Below, piece by piece: positions 39,985 through 50,461 of a DNA stretch of 64,000 bases (position 1 is the stretch's first letter; the number at the start of each line of letters is the position of its first letter). The stretch spans positions 41,027,173-41,091,172 of the forward strand of contig NC_134373.1 in NCBI RefSeq assembly GCF_035582795.1, written 5' to 3'. Both the position numbers and the translations under genes were made by a program. The DNA comes from Mycteria americana (lineage: Eukaryota; Chordata; Aves; Ciconiiformes; Ciconiidae). The notes under the pieces are model-generated. The model saw only the letters and a program-made list of their open reading frames with translations, was not told the DNA's origin and ran no database searches.

Positions 39985-40225
39985 AGATATTTTCATCTTC
40001 AAAGCACTTTTAAAACATCTGCTAACAGATCTCCCCAGCTACTCTTTAAAGAGGACAATAATTATAACCCTGCCGACACTCAGGGGTGGCAGAGATTTCT
40101 GTGGGAATTAACGATGCCATTCTCATCGCAGCCAGGCTGCATTGCTGCCATTTTACAGATATGAAAACCAAGGTTCGATGGAAACGGGTGGTTCTGCCTG
40201 TCATACCAAGAAGCTGTGTGGGGAC
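39985..40225 (+). repeat. MIR-like SINE, ancient and diverged
   Basis: Three ordered blocks match the layout of mammalian-wide interspersed repeat (MIR) and its amniote relatives. They are CTTCAAAGCACTTTTAAAAC (about 39997), GCCATTTTACAGATATGAAA (about 40147) and a CTGTCATACCAAGAAGCTGTG block (40198-40218), which corresponds to 'ggtcacacagct'. Between them the sequence is loosely alignable. Such copies predate the bird-mammal split and normally carry no function by themselves. Confidence 0.5.
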
Positions 40226-43211
40226 CCACACTTTGGTGCTCTCAGACCTGCTCCATCCTCCAGCCCATTAGGAAACACTGCATTTTGTAAAGAGTCATAG
40301 TTTGGGGGGGGACAGAGGAAAGTTCACGAATTTATGTTTTGCGATTTTTTTTTTTTTTTAAATCTGAATTAGGATTTGCAATACGACAGGTTTTTATTTC
40401 CCATGCGTTCTCACCTAGGGGCCAGGTGGGACGTCTCAAGGAGGAACAAACCATCGCTACTGCTCGTGACCTCTTTGCCTCTGGTACAGGAATGCCTCCC
40501 ACTTCTGGGGGGAAATCTGCAAATTGAATCCAAAAAGAGTCATGACCTGCCTTTGAATAGACTTTCAAGTTTATTACAATGGCTTCGTACAGGTCTAATC
40601 TTCCCTTTAAATTTAATTAATAGTTTAGGGTTTGCAAGCTCTTTTATTTGCCTATCCAAAACCCAGCCAGTTTTTTTTAGGGGGAAGTCATGCCAGTGTT
40701 CAAAACCTGGACAATCCCTTTATCTGCAAGGAGTTGCAAGGATGTCTCCAAAGCAAGCCATGCTAATTTAGGGTTGACAAAATGGCTGTGGGTGAATACA
40801 GCAACACACAAAGTTACCTTGTGCACATATAGGTTAATTGTAGTTCTAATCATTAGGTTTTTGGACCTGAATCTTAAAACACTTGAATCTAGATGAACTG
40901 CCTCCCTGGAAGCTGAGTCTCAAACAGGTGGATTGCTCGCAACCATCACCGTCCCTAGCTCTGACTTGGAACCACCATCTCCCTTGATAGTTAAGTTCCC
41001 ATTCTGGAAGGCAAAATAACCTGATTAAAAAAAAATAATAATTATTAAATGTTAATAAATAAAATTGTTCAATTAACTCAGGTTCTGGAGATGCTTTTCT
41101 TTTGTAGAAGGTTGTAGTCCAAAGCCACAGCCTGATAGGAACCTGAGATCCCAGGGGGAAAACACTATTTAACCCCTAGTTCAACTTCTAATGAAAGGAA
41201 ACATAGAAATGTAGCTATAATTCAAGATATTGTATGGAAGTCTGTTCAAAGTTTTTTCAAAAATATAAATTACAAGAGATTATTGATTTTTAAAAAGCTT
41301 ACTTCAACAATCAGCTTTCTATCTCATTCTATTTCACTCTCTCTCGTTTATTCATTTCCTTATGTAAAAGAATTTAACCAAAGGAAACTAGCATTTTAAT
41401 TCAATTTCTCCTATAAAATATATAATTTTATTTTGTCATAATGGCTGCTTTTATTTCCAGAGTCAGATTTTATTTAAATTTCAGTCCATTAGGAACAAAA
41501 CTTGCCATTTTCTGATAAACAAAATCAGCAGGGAAGCCTCTTCAAACTAGGAATGTATTTTCTATCAACCTTTGTTCTAGCTGGTCTAAATGACAGGTAT
41601 ATTCCATTTTTCCTGCGTTTAGTTTTAAAGATTCTATGGGGAGGAGGGCAAATACAGAGAGTGACATTTTTAACAACAAAACTAGCAATCAGAAAAGCAG
41701 CCCCATGACAAGCATATGGAAGAAATGGGGGGAAAAAAAAAATAAAAAAAAATATAATCCATCGCTTTGGACCACCAAAGAGGACTAATATGAGTCATTA
41801 ACAGAAAACCGTTAATTTTCCTCCCTGTGACTGTTGTTTGTAGAAGTACTCGAACCTTTGAGATTCAGTCATTTAACTGTTTCTTGGTAGGCTGCAAAAT
41901 AGGCTCCAAGGAATTCATTAAAAAAAAAAAAAAACAGCAAAAAACCTAAAATAAATTGAAATGTAGAGTTTGTTAAAAAAATAAATATTATTGCTTAAAG
42001 CTGCACTTAGTTTAGCCAAAAATTAGATGGTGAGATGACAGCTTTCGCGAGCGAAAATAACATCCTGCAGTGTCACGTTCTGTTTTAGTCGAACCAGCAT
42101 CGCCAAAGTCAGCATTCGACCCGATGTGCTGAAATTTAGACCCCTGGCCCAATCCGACAACTGGTTTTCCCTCAGAACTACTTTTCAGCTTGGTGTTTTG
42201 CTTGGAAGGAGGCAGAAATCTCGAGCACGAGGGTAAAGTGAGCAGCCGCAGTAAATGCACGCAAACCCAACCTCTCCAACAAGCCAGGCAGAGCTTTCGA
42301 GTCAACATTAAAATGTTTATTGGGTCCCATTCAAGCATGGGGCCATGCAGCCAGTTTTGGGGATTTAAAAAAAATTGTTTTCTGAATTTTCAACTTTGGC
42401 ACACGTCCCACAACAGGGCACAGAGGTGACTCTCTGACCGCCTGAGAAACAGCAAACACCGTCCAGCTGTAAGAGTTTCACCATTTCTTGTGATGCCCAG
42501 ACTGGAAGGGAAGATGCTCCCAAGACCTTTGCTGGAGAGCAACAGCGGAGCAACAGCTGTCTGGAGGATGCTCTGCACCAGGGTCCAGCATCCCCCTTCC
42601 ATAGTGACAAGCCATTTCGGAGCAATGACTCGATTGATGCTGAGCAGTTGCACGGCAAGGACCGAGAGCAACAACTTCACGTGGCTGTTTTCATCAGCAC
42701 TTCCCACTGTCCTCGATGACTGCAGTTTTAAAAATCCTTAATCTACACATTGGGGAAGCAAATAAATTAGGCATGCTTTGAGCAAATCTGAGAAAGTGGG
42801 TGATGCAGGCAGAAGGACCCTGCCTCTGCAAACCTGAGCAGTTCAGGGCAACAGCATCTGATGATTTGGAAGTAGAAAACTGCCGCAGGAGCTAAGGAGA
42901 GCAGCAGCGAATGGGTATTTCGGTGCATCTAGCTCTAAAATGTTTCCTGACCTCCAAGCAGCACTCCTCCTGGGCAATGTTAATGATCAAAATTATAGAT
43001 GGAGCCTGCGGGCCATAAGCCAGTTTCTTTCAGGTTTTGTGCAACTAATATAGCTCCTCTGCAGGTCGTTACTCCATGTTTTCACTATGGTAAGGAAGAA
43101 AGGCATCTGGACACACCTAGACCATAGTCAGCACCTGGAGTATAACTCCCCCAAATCCAAGCCCCGGTAGTCAGTGCGGGAGGGAGGGACCCCAGCAGCT
43201 CAGTGTCCGAC
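40226..43211. other. Unique non-coding sequence
   Basis: No supportable gene is visible. AT-rich spans lie at about 41020-41060, 41195-41450 and 41730-42000. 42010-42740 is more GC-balanced, with overlapping unrecognised frames of 79-108 codons on both strands. Poly(T), poly(A) and G-runs are scattered through it (for example around 40346, 40303 and 41920). Confidence 0.5.
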
Positions 43212-43226
43212 GGGGGGGGGGGGGGG
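43212..43226. repeat. G15 homopolymer
   Basis: Fifteen consecutive G residues on the plus strand, preceded by CGAC. Such runs can form G-quadruplexes and are often miscounted in sequencing, so the exact length is uncertain. Confidence 0.85.
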
Positions 43227-44023
43227 TCCGGTCACTGCTGGAACCTTTTCTGCGATCTCTTTTCTAGAACTGGCCTTTCTGGTTGAAAAACTCTAGATTC
43301 TTCTGATCTTTGTTTTGTTTTTTACTAATTCGGACATGAGGATTCACAGGGTATTCCAAAAGGGGAGAAAAATTAAGGAGTTATTGCAGTCCTAAGAGAC
43401 TTAAAGGATTATTTCCTTGTAAAATACAAATGATAGTTTTCCTGTAATGTTTCTCCTACATAATGCACATGTTAATCCATAATTTCCCTTGCCAGATGCA
43501 GTGTAATCCTCCTCCTGCAGACACCACAGCACAACCGCTGTTGAGCAAACAGGAGCAGGAGAAGTTCATCCATTCAAAGGTGGTAAAAGGCATCTTCAAC
43601 GACCAGCGTTTTGGGTTATCCTTGAAGGCAGTCATGCAGCCCTAATACAGAAAGATGCAACTCTCTGCATTTAGAGTTCACTCCCTTTTAGAAAACAGCA
43701 AAATTGCTTTCGGTACCTGATTTCAACCAAACTCCTTCTTTGAAGTGTGAGACGAGTCCGACAAAGAGCTGTTACTACTTCAGCCATTGCAACAAAGTGC
43801 AACAAAATCTACATCAATATATAGAAGGGGGTTTCCATGAATGTGCCACAATCCACTTGTTTAGCAGTTGCTTTTTGTCACTTGTTAATGATTTGTCACG
43901 CAAAGAGAGCATGCTATTAATCTTATGCAGGTTCAGTAAATTAGTTTGTAAACAACATCTTAAGAGTCTTTAAGGAGAAAAACAAATCCAACGCATTTAG
44001 AAACAAATCTATCACACCCCATT
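43227..44023. other. Unique non-coding sequence
   Basis: No gene or recognised repeat is visible. Small unrecognised plus frames occur at 43463-43645 and 43704-43973. Confidence 0.5.
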
Positions 44024-44047
44024 AAAAAAAAAAAAGGGGGGGGGGGG
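44024..44047. repeat. A12-G12 purine junction
   Basis: Twelve A residues are followed directly by twelve G residues, then AGA. It is a homopurine block prone to slippage and G-quadruplex formation. Confidence 0.85.
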
Positions 44048-44559
44048 AGATCTGGATAGGTTTGTAGAAAGGACAGAGAAATGGCTGATAAACCACACAA
44101 AAGTCCATTTTCAATTTATTGTGGTCTGTTCTCATTAAGCCTCTGTATATGATTGCGTATTAGTTCCTCCAAATAATTATTCCTCAGCCACTCTGGTAGA
44201 TCGAGTTTTTCTTCCAGCTATGACTGAAGGGATAATTGCCTTCCTCATTAGTTCTACCTACAGCATGAGTGCCCTTTAATCTGGTAATGATATTAAGAGT
44301 GGAACCAGTTTGGGGGATTTGGGCTATTACAGAGAGTGAACATCCCGAGCCGTTCCGGTGCACTTCAGCCCTGCTTTTGCTGCGCTGAAGGGACGGCGAG
44401 AGCAGAGCCAGCTCCTTAGCCCAGCAGCAGGACATGCTCGGGGGGGAACCTGGCTCCGGCCTCATCCAGCCCTGGCTGTCTCGGGGAGAAAAACCCCAGG
44501 ATGAGGCTCTTAGCAAGCCACGCTGTCTTCCTCTGGCTGGGGCCAAAGTGCAGTTCCCC
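44048..44559. other. Unassigned sequence upstream of the nested CR1 pair
   Basis: The part after 44330 is GC-richer and could include a further 5' portion of the outer CR1, but I cannot match it to CR1 with confidence. No gene is visible. Confidence 0.4.
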
Positions 44560-44704
44560 TATTTCATTTCTAAGGGAGAAACTTTTTACGATGAGGGTGG
44601 TGAGACACAGGAACAGGTTGCCCAGAGAAGTTGCGGATGCACCCTCCTTGAAAGTCTTCAAGATCAGTGTGGACGGGGCTTTAAGCAACCTGATCTAGTG
44701 AAAG
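44560..44704 (+). mobile_element. Outer CR1 LINE 3' end, left part
   Basis: The blocks GAGAAACTTTTTACGATGAG, GAACAGGTTGCCCAGAGAAG and CTTTAAGCAACCTGATCTAG are the last coding and 3' UTR part of a CR1 retrotransposon. The expected continuation (a 'tgtccctgcccatggcagggggg' block) is absent here and reappears at 45315, after 610 bases of a second CR1. The element was therefore split by a later insertion. Confidence 0.9.
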
Positions 44705-45314
44705 GCTTGATCTTTGGCTTGTATCAAAAATAGCGTGGCCAGCAGGAGTAGGGCAGTGATGGTGCCCCTGTACTGGGCACTGGTGAGGCCGCACCTCGAA
44801 TGCTGTGTTCAGTTTTGGGCCCCCCACTACAAGAGAGACATTGAGGGGCTGGAGCGTGTCCAGAGAAGGGCAATGGAGCTGGTGAAGGGTCTGGAGCAGA
44901 AGTCTGATGAGGAGCGGCTGAGGGAGCTGGGACTGTTCAGCCTGGAGAAAAGGAGGCTGAGGGGAGACCTCATCGCTCTCTACAACTGCCTGAAAGGAGG
45001 CTGTAGAGAGGTGGGGTCGGTCTCTTCTCCCAGGTAACAAGTGATAGGACGAGAGGAAATGGCCTCAAGTTGCGCCAGGGGAGGTTTAGACTGGATATTA
45101 GGGAATTTTTCTTCACCGAGAGGGTTATCAAGCACTGGAACAGGCTGCCCAGGGAAGTGGTGGAGTCGCCATCCCTGGAGGTATTTAAAGGACGTTTGGA
45201 TGAGGTGCTTAGAGACACTGTGTAGTGGTGGGCTTGGCAGTGTTAGGTTTATGGTTGGACTCAATGATCTTAAAGGTCTTTTCCAACCTATATGATTCTG
45301 TGATTCTGTGAAAG
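44705..45314 (+). mobile_element. Inner CR1 LINE, 5'-truncated, inserted in an older CR1
   Basis: This is a 5'-truncated CR1 copy that begins within the reverse-transcriptase frame. It carries the 3' UTR and ends in the diagnostic CR1 tail of two tandem units (TGATTCTGTGATTCTGTG, to 45310). The hosting element's 3' end is interrupted exactly at its edges. GTGAAAG occurs on both sides (44698-44704 and 45308-45314), and this may be a target duplication. CR1 copies often have short or no duplications, and part of this one overlaps the tail itself, so microhomology is an alternative. The element is clearly less decayed than the CR1 at 28470-29235. Confidence 0.92.
44714..45225 (+). pseudogene. 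CR1 ORF2 (reverse transcriptase) C-terminal remnant, frameshifted
   Basis: This is the tail of the CR1 ORF2 polyprotein, which in intact elements carries an apurinic endonuclease and a reverse transcriptase for target-primed insertion. Only the region after the catalytic core survives. The 107-codon frame at 44714-45037 shows [15 protein letters not shown] and then [14 protein letters not shown], followed by [20 protein letters not shown], all hallmark CR1 C-terminal segments. It then breaks near 45012-45016, where one G seems to be missing. The homologous protein continues in another frame ([10 protein letters not shown], then [18 protein letters not shown]) to a stop at 45223-45225. The polymerase active site (YxDD box) and the endonuclease are absent because of 5' truncation, so it cannot be active. 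The ATG at 44714 is fortuitous. Confidence 0.92.
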
Positions 45315-45400
45315 ACATCCCTGCTCATGGCAGGGGGGTTGAACTAGATGATTAATAGATGATCTCCCTTCCAACCCAAACCATTCTGTGATGCTATAAG
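45315..45400 (+). mobile_element. Outer CR1 LINE 3' end, right part
   Basis: CATCCCTGCTCATGGCAGGG, then TTGAACTAGATGATTA and CTTCCAACCCAAACCATTCT, complete the 3' UTR and tail of the CR1 interrupted at 44704. The tail ends CATTCTGTGATGCTATAA, a slightly decayed form of the ATTCTRTG repeat. Confidence 0.9.
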
Positions 45401-47509
45401 AGTAGTTTCTAAGCAAGGAATTAATGCACCCAGCACCAGCCTGTTGCTGGAGATTTAGAGAAGAGAAACATCAGTTTCACAACCACGTATGGGAAAAAGA
45501 AACATGTTCACCTACATATTTCCCATGAAGATCAAAATATCTTGTATGCACAGTGCAACACCTTGTATATTTTATATGCATAAATGCATGCTCTCTTTTC
45601 CTAAAGACATCTTACAGAAAAAAATGACCCGTCTCCTGACACTCCCTGTGTATATACAGTGGAAAGTTTTCTACTTCATTTTACAGCTCTCTGGGGATTT
45701 CCTCCGTGTCTTTCTTTCTTTCCCATCTGATCACTGTAGAGAGAAAAGTGTAAAGATCTCCATAGCAATCAGCCTATCCAGCTCCTTCATTTAACCTCTG
45801 CTGAAGGCAGAGGGAAATGTTCTGAGCAGCACAAAGCGTGGGGCACTTGGCCTGTTGCCACTCTGCGCTGCCCTCGGGACTGACCCTGCGCCGGGAGGGA
45901 GCTGCAGTCCCTTCCCCTGCCCGCAGCGGGTGCACCCCTTCGCCGTCCCGGAGGCCAGCAGGTTTTTGCCCTGTTATGGGTGCCCATGGCAATTGGGCTG
46001 GCTTTCGTTGCATTCTCACTGTATATGTCTTTCAGTGGTGATCATCCGTTTCACGTATACTGTGAAGGACTTAAGTCTCATCTGCTCTTCCTAAAAATTT
46101 TCAGAGAGATCCAACAGTGAGGTTTCAAAGTTCTGCTTTCTCCTGCTCCATCTTTTTTTTCCCCTCTACATCTTTCTATACAAAGTGCTCAGCAAACAGC
46201 CAGTGCTAACAGAGCCGAGAAAGCCTGTACTGCAAAGTACTTTAAAATCATCCAGGTATTTGTATCCACTCAGAAAAGGAGTTAATCAAAAAGCAACATA
46301 AATTAGGCTGCAAGTGCTAAGTCTAGCAGTACCTGTCCCATCTCTCCAACTATAGCAGCCTCCAGGCTGCAGAAAAGAAACTCCAAAAGAAGTTTGATTT
46401 AATCAGGGTCTTTTCAAATGGCTCCTGGTGGACTCCCTAAAGGCTATTTCCCCACAGGTTACAGAGACCCAGAGGCGACACTGAGCTTTAGATTTTAAAG
46501 CGTGTGATTATTTAAGCCACGTGGGAGAGTTGCAGTAGGGACACAGGAGCAGCGTGGCCCCAAACCCTGCAGGGAGCAAGCGTTCAGCATCTCCCTCTCC
46601 CCCCAAACGTGGGTCTGATACGCACACACACCCCACGCACACCCCCGGACCGGGGGCAAAGTCAGGGACGTCTGTACAGAAATTTGTTAGACTTTGTGCA
46701 TTCAAAAGCTGAAGGTTATAGGCAACAAATAATTTAGTTCTGTGCATACGGTCGGTCTACCCAGTTATCCAAGAGATCCTGGCGATGTCTGTATTCCCAC
46801 TCCATCTTTACAAAATATACCCAAGCAATACGTATTGCAAAATAGTTGTCTCGAGTAATTAAAGTGTAAGCGGTAATGCTAAGACACTGTATTGTCTAAA
46901 GCATGAAATTCAAGAGTTCTCTAAGATTAATGTCCTGTTCCTGTAACTTGGTTGTTCTTGGCTTAAGTATTCAACATAATGCTACTCATTACAGAGAGCA
47001 GTGACATCTATATCCAAGGGGGAAATACGGTTCAAGTCAGCTTTCGTGTTTAAATATTAGTAGTAAATTCAAATTCAATTTCACATGATCAGTGTATGTG
47101 ACACTAACTACATCAAGGTAGACTTGGGGATTTCTCAACTCTATATTGAAGAGAATTACATGACTGAAAACTAATTAGGGAAGCACATAAAGTGAATTTA
47201 TTTAGTATTCTCTTGTATGTAGTTAACTTAAAGTAATGTATCAAATTTCCTACAGAAAAATGTGGCTACATAACGCTGAACAAAATGCATCAGAAATCAG
47301 ATCAAGCAAATTATCTTTTTTTGCTTTTAAAACTGAGAATGTTTAAGCTGTAATGAAAAAAATTATAATAGTAGGGATTTTTCCTCTGGAGAAGAGGAGT
47401 GCTTTGGTATCGTGTCTCACGCAGGGAATAAGAAACAGCTGCAATGCAAATAAGAAAAAGCAGCCAAACGTTATTTGTCTCTCCTGACCAAATAACACCT
47501 GAGTTTTGC
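45401..47509. other. Unique non-coding sequence
   Basis: I can support no gene. A CpG-moderate patch lies at about 45837-45965 (about ten CpGs), overlapped by small frames on both strands. 46600-46660 is C-rich. 46790-47350 is AT-rich. Confidence 0.5.
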
Positions 47510-47910
47510 TTCCCGCAGCTCCCGGGTGCATCTCTGCGACAGCAGTGCCCTAGGCGTAGCCAGGGCAAAGCCCGGCAGCCACCGAGCAGGCAGGAGCGCT
47601 GCGCACCCTGCACGGAGCAGGATTGTTCCACCACAAAGTACACAGAAAACGAACGTGCGCACCACGCTAAAAAAACGCTCTTAAAATCTTTTCTCTCATC
47701 CCTCACGCAGACTTTCCCTCCTGTCTACGTAATATTTTAAGATGGACCCAGCTCCCCCCACCTCGGCGCTGCCCCGTGGTGCCGCGCTGTCGCGGTTGGG
47801 CTCTCCGACTTCTCCCTCTTCCTCCGGTGCCTCTGCGGCGGGCAGGTTACCTGCCAGCGAGTCAGAGACGAACGCTGCATCCCAAATGCACGGCGCTAGT
47901 GACAAAATGC
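47510..47910. promoter_or_regulatory. CpG-island-like block
   Basis: About thirty CpGs lie in 400 bases, in two clusters (47510-47670 and 47745-47905). The second includes CGCGCTGTCGCGG. This is the densest CpG block in the window and is surrounded by AT-rich DNA. Vertebrate CpG islands usually mark promoters or developmental regulatory elements. Overlapping frames on both strands (for example 131 codons on the minus strand, 47311-47706) have no recognisable domains. Function is inferred from composition alone. Confidence 0.4.
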
Positions 47911-48330
47911 CACCTACAAACGCATAATAAATGTTTTATAATGCTTTTGCTGCATGTTATAAATGATAAATAGATGACAATAGATGTCCTATAAAGTATT
48001 TATATCCGATTGTCGTTATTGTTGCAGTACAGCTTTGAACAAAGCATTAAAGCAAACGCAAGTCTAAGTGCTGGCGATGATATGTATTAACAAAGCCGTT
48101 TATGATAAACGGACAAACCTTTGAGGGTCACTGACACTTTGACGAGCGTTACATAGGCATTTTTGCCTGCGATGTTTTTGCTCCATTTTTACCACCCAAC
48201 TGAAGTAATTGCATTTTAACAGCAATAACAAAATATTTTATGAACTGGGACTAAACAAACAAACCTGAAGGCGACAGCACTGAAATAAGAGGATGACGTA
48301 CCTGCAATGGCAAAGGGATTCATCCCCTTC
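47911..48330. promoter_or_regulatory. Candidate conserved non-coding (enhancer-like) element
   Basis: Directly beside the CpG block is a sequence dense in words typical of developmental transcription-factor sites. These include homeodomain/CDX-like TTTATGA and TTTATAATG, SOX-like AACAAAG (twice, 48038 and 48090) and a GACA...TGTC pair near 47978. There is also a perfect palindrome, CCGTTTA-TGA-TAAACGG, at 48096-48112. It has no simple repeat or transposon signature. Sequences of this character are often deeply conserved in vertebrates, but conservation cannot be judged from one sequence. Confidence 0.3.
48096..48112. repeat. Perfect 7-bp-arm palindrome
   Basis: CCGTTTA and its exact complement TAAACGG are separated by TGA. 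The half-site resembles FOX or homeodomain core words, so it could be a dimer binding site. That is inference. Confidence 0.75.
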
Positions 48331-49632
48331 ACTACCTGCAATACTGTCCTGAAGAGCAGAACAGAGGACCGCATCACGTCCAAAAAGCTTTTGCACTACA
48401 AGAGGGTAGCTCATTTCGCTTCAGCCTGGGTTTATGGTCGCTCTTCTTAAGGCAGAGCACTTTTTGCAGCCTATCAGATATATCTACAATAGGTACTTTG
48501 CTGAACTTTGGTTATTGACACATTCCAGTGGCATTGGCAGTTAAAAGCTGCCTGTTATGTACAGGGACATGAGAAATGGAGTATTGCACTCTTGGGTTTT
48601 TTGTGCGAAAACCCCAACACGCAGCTGTCGGCCCCTGGATCAAGACAACGTTGCTCCAAAGTTTTGCCCTGCCTATACATTCATCAGAAACATTCAGGTT
48701 CATACGCTGATCAAGTCAGATGAACCAGACCAGGTCAGCACCTGCCTGCAAATCTGCAATAAAACAAGTAAATAAAAACCCAAACGTGTCTCCTCAGACT
48801 GTAACCAGAGCTGGGAATATAAGAGGAAATCTCAGCAAAAGCTGATGGGAAGCGTCCTCGGGAGCGCCCATTCCTCTCCCCGACTTGGAGGGCAGTTAGG
48901 TGATTAGCTCCGCTGTAGAAGTCTGCATTGCAAACACCAGAAGTCAGATAAGGCAAATCCTATCCTGGGGGATAATCTATTTTTCACTTAGGCATGCTCA
49001 AGGAAGACTGAAGTGATGAGTAAACAGATTTTTGAGGATGCAGTTTTAAGCTGTGTTGACTGTGGAGCGGGGAGACCATCCTCTTGCATCAGGAGATGAA
49101 TTTGCCCACGGTTGGGAAGTCAAACTCTGCTCCCTGCCAGTCTGGGAGCATGCTGCAGGGCATCTGTGTCCCAGAAGCTGGCTTTCCTTACTCAAGTAGC
49201 ACATTTCTTAAGAGACAGAAGGCTAAAGTTTGCAAAATAAAATAGCATAACTTTCCAGCTTCTTACATGCACTTTTGGTAAATGCAGTGCTGCTAATTGC
49301 TCAGGATTTTCCAGAAATGGGACACTCTTTTGGTACAAGAGGCAGTGATACAACTATTAGATTCAATAAAGATAGCAAACCCTAAATTTAAATAGAAAAA
49401 CAATGGGCAAAAATAGATGGTGAATGCAACACGGAACTTTGAAAAGTAACCAAGACAAAACAAACTCCTATTTTGAATACAATCATTTAGCAAATCTCTC
49501 AAAGGTCATCTCAACATCTAAGCACTTGTCTGATAATTTAAATATGCGTATGTGTTATATAAACCCCAAAATGAATGGACCTTATTTTCTCTCCAGCACC
49601 GGAAATGTACACGAGGTATTTTTTTTTCTCTC
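48331..49632. other. Unique non-coding sequence
   Basis: No gene or recognised repeat is visible. Short frames on both strands at 48500-48960 are unrecognised. Confidence 0.5.
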
Positions 49633-49666
49633 CCAGGAAAATTAATTAACAAATTAATTTTCCTGG
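49633..49666. repeat. Perfect 15-bp inverted repeat with 4-base loop
   Basis: The arm CCAGGAAAATTAATT (49633-49647) is followed by the loop AACA and then its exact reverse complement (49652-49666). A 15-bp perfect stem with so short a loop is unlikely by chance in 64 kb and can extrude as a cruciform or fold in RNA. It is too short for a typical microRNA precursor, and the flanks do not extend the pairing. No transposon signature is evident. Confidence 0.9.
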
Positions 49667-50461
49667 AATTTCTTTTGTCTCAGATCATAGTTTTCACTTC
49701 ATCACTGTGATTAATATGCGTAAAATAATATTCAACCATTTTTTTTCCTTAAATATGCAAAACTATGGCAACTTTTTTTTAGTTCACAGTCTGTGTCATA
49801 TATATGAAAGTGCAAAACAAATTTTCTGCCATGAACTTCTCTGCTTTCTTTTTTAAACAAAGTTGCCAGATCCTAAAAATTACGGGCCTCCATAGCCTTT
49901 AGGACGTGGGTCTCAGCCACTAGTGATAGTTTCCTATAGAAAGTGGCAGGAGAGGGGAAAGCAAGAGACAGAGGGCAAGCAGCCTGCACCCTCTTCTTCC
50001 AGCTCTGCTGTGAAGGCCCTTTTGCCTTCTGCAAAACAAGATTACGTTAAAAATAATTTTTTTCAAAATGCTTTCAGAGAGATGTTTCGAATGCCATGTG
50101 ATTCAACACTGAGTTTGTTGACAGAATCAACAAGTTGAAGGATAAAAGATTGTCCCCAATTTCAAAATAGTCCATCCTCATCCCACATAACTACAGGATA
50201 GATTGGGGTATGATGTTGGACCCTATGTATTCAGGGCAAAGGCTAATAAACAAACACACCCACAGAAACAAACCCGAAATATCAGCACTCATATCTAACT
50301 ATTATATTTGATTGCTTATGGCTTGAATATTTACCTGGCTCCAGCACTGCTCATTTTTACGTAATTTTTCACCCAGTAATTCTTCCCTTGCCTTAACTCA
50401 TGAGATAAGAAACAAAAGGCTGGTTGGCCTGAAAAATATGATCTGTATAAAAATGATAATA
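49667..50461. other. Unique AT-rich non-coding sequence
   Basis: No gene or recognised repeat is visible. Confidence 0.5.

Noticed and set aside
40160-40180. GGTTCGATGG, resembling a tRNA T-loop
   Set aside because: No acceptor stem, anticodon arm or A-box is found around it. It lies in the MIR-like SINE, and MIR elements are tRNA-derived only at their 5' end.
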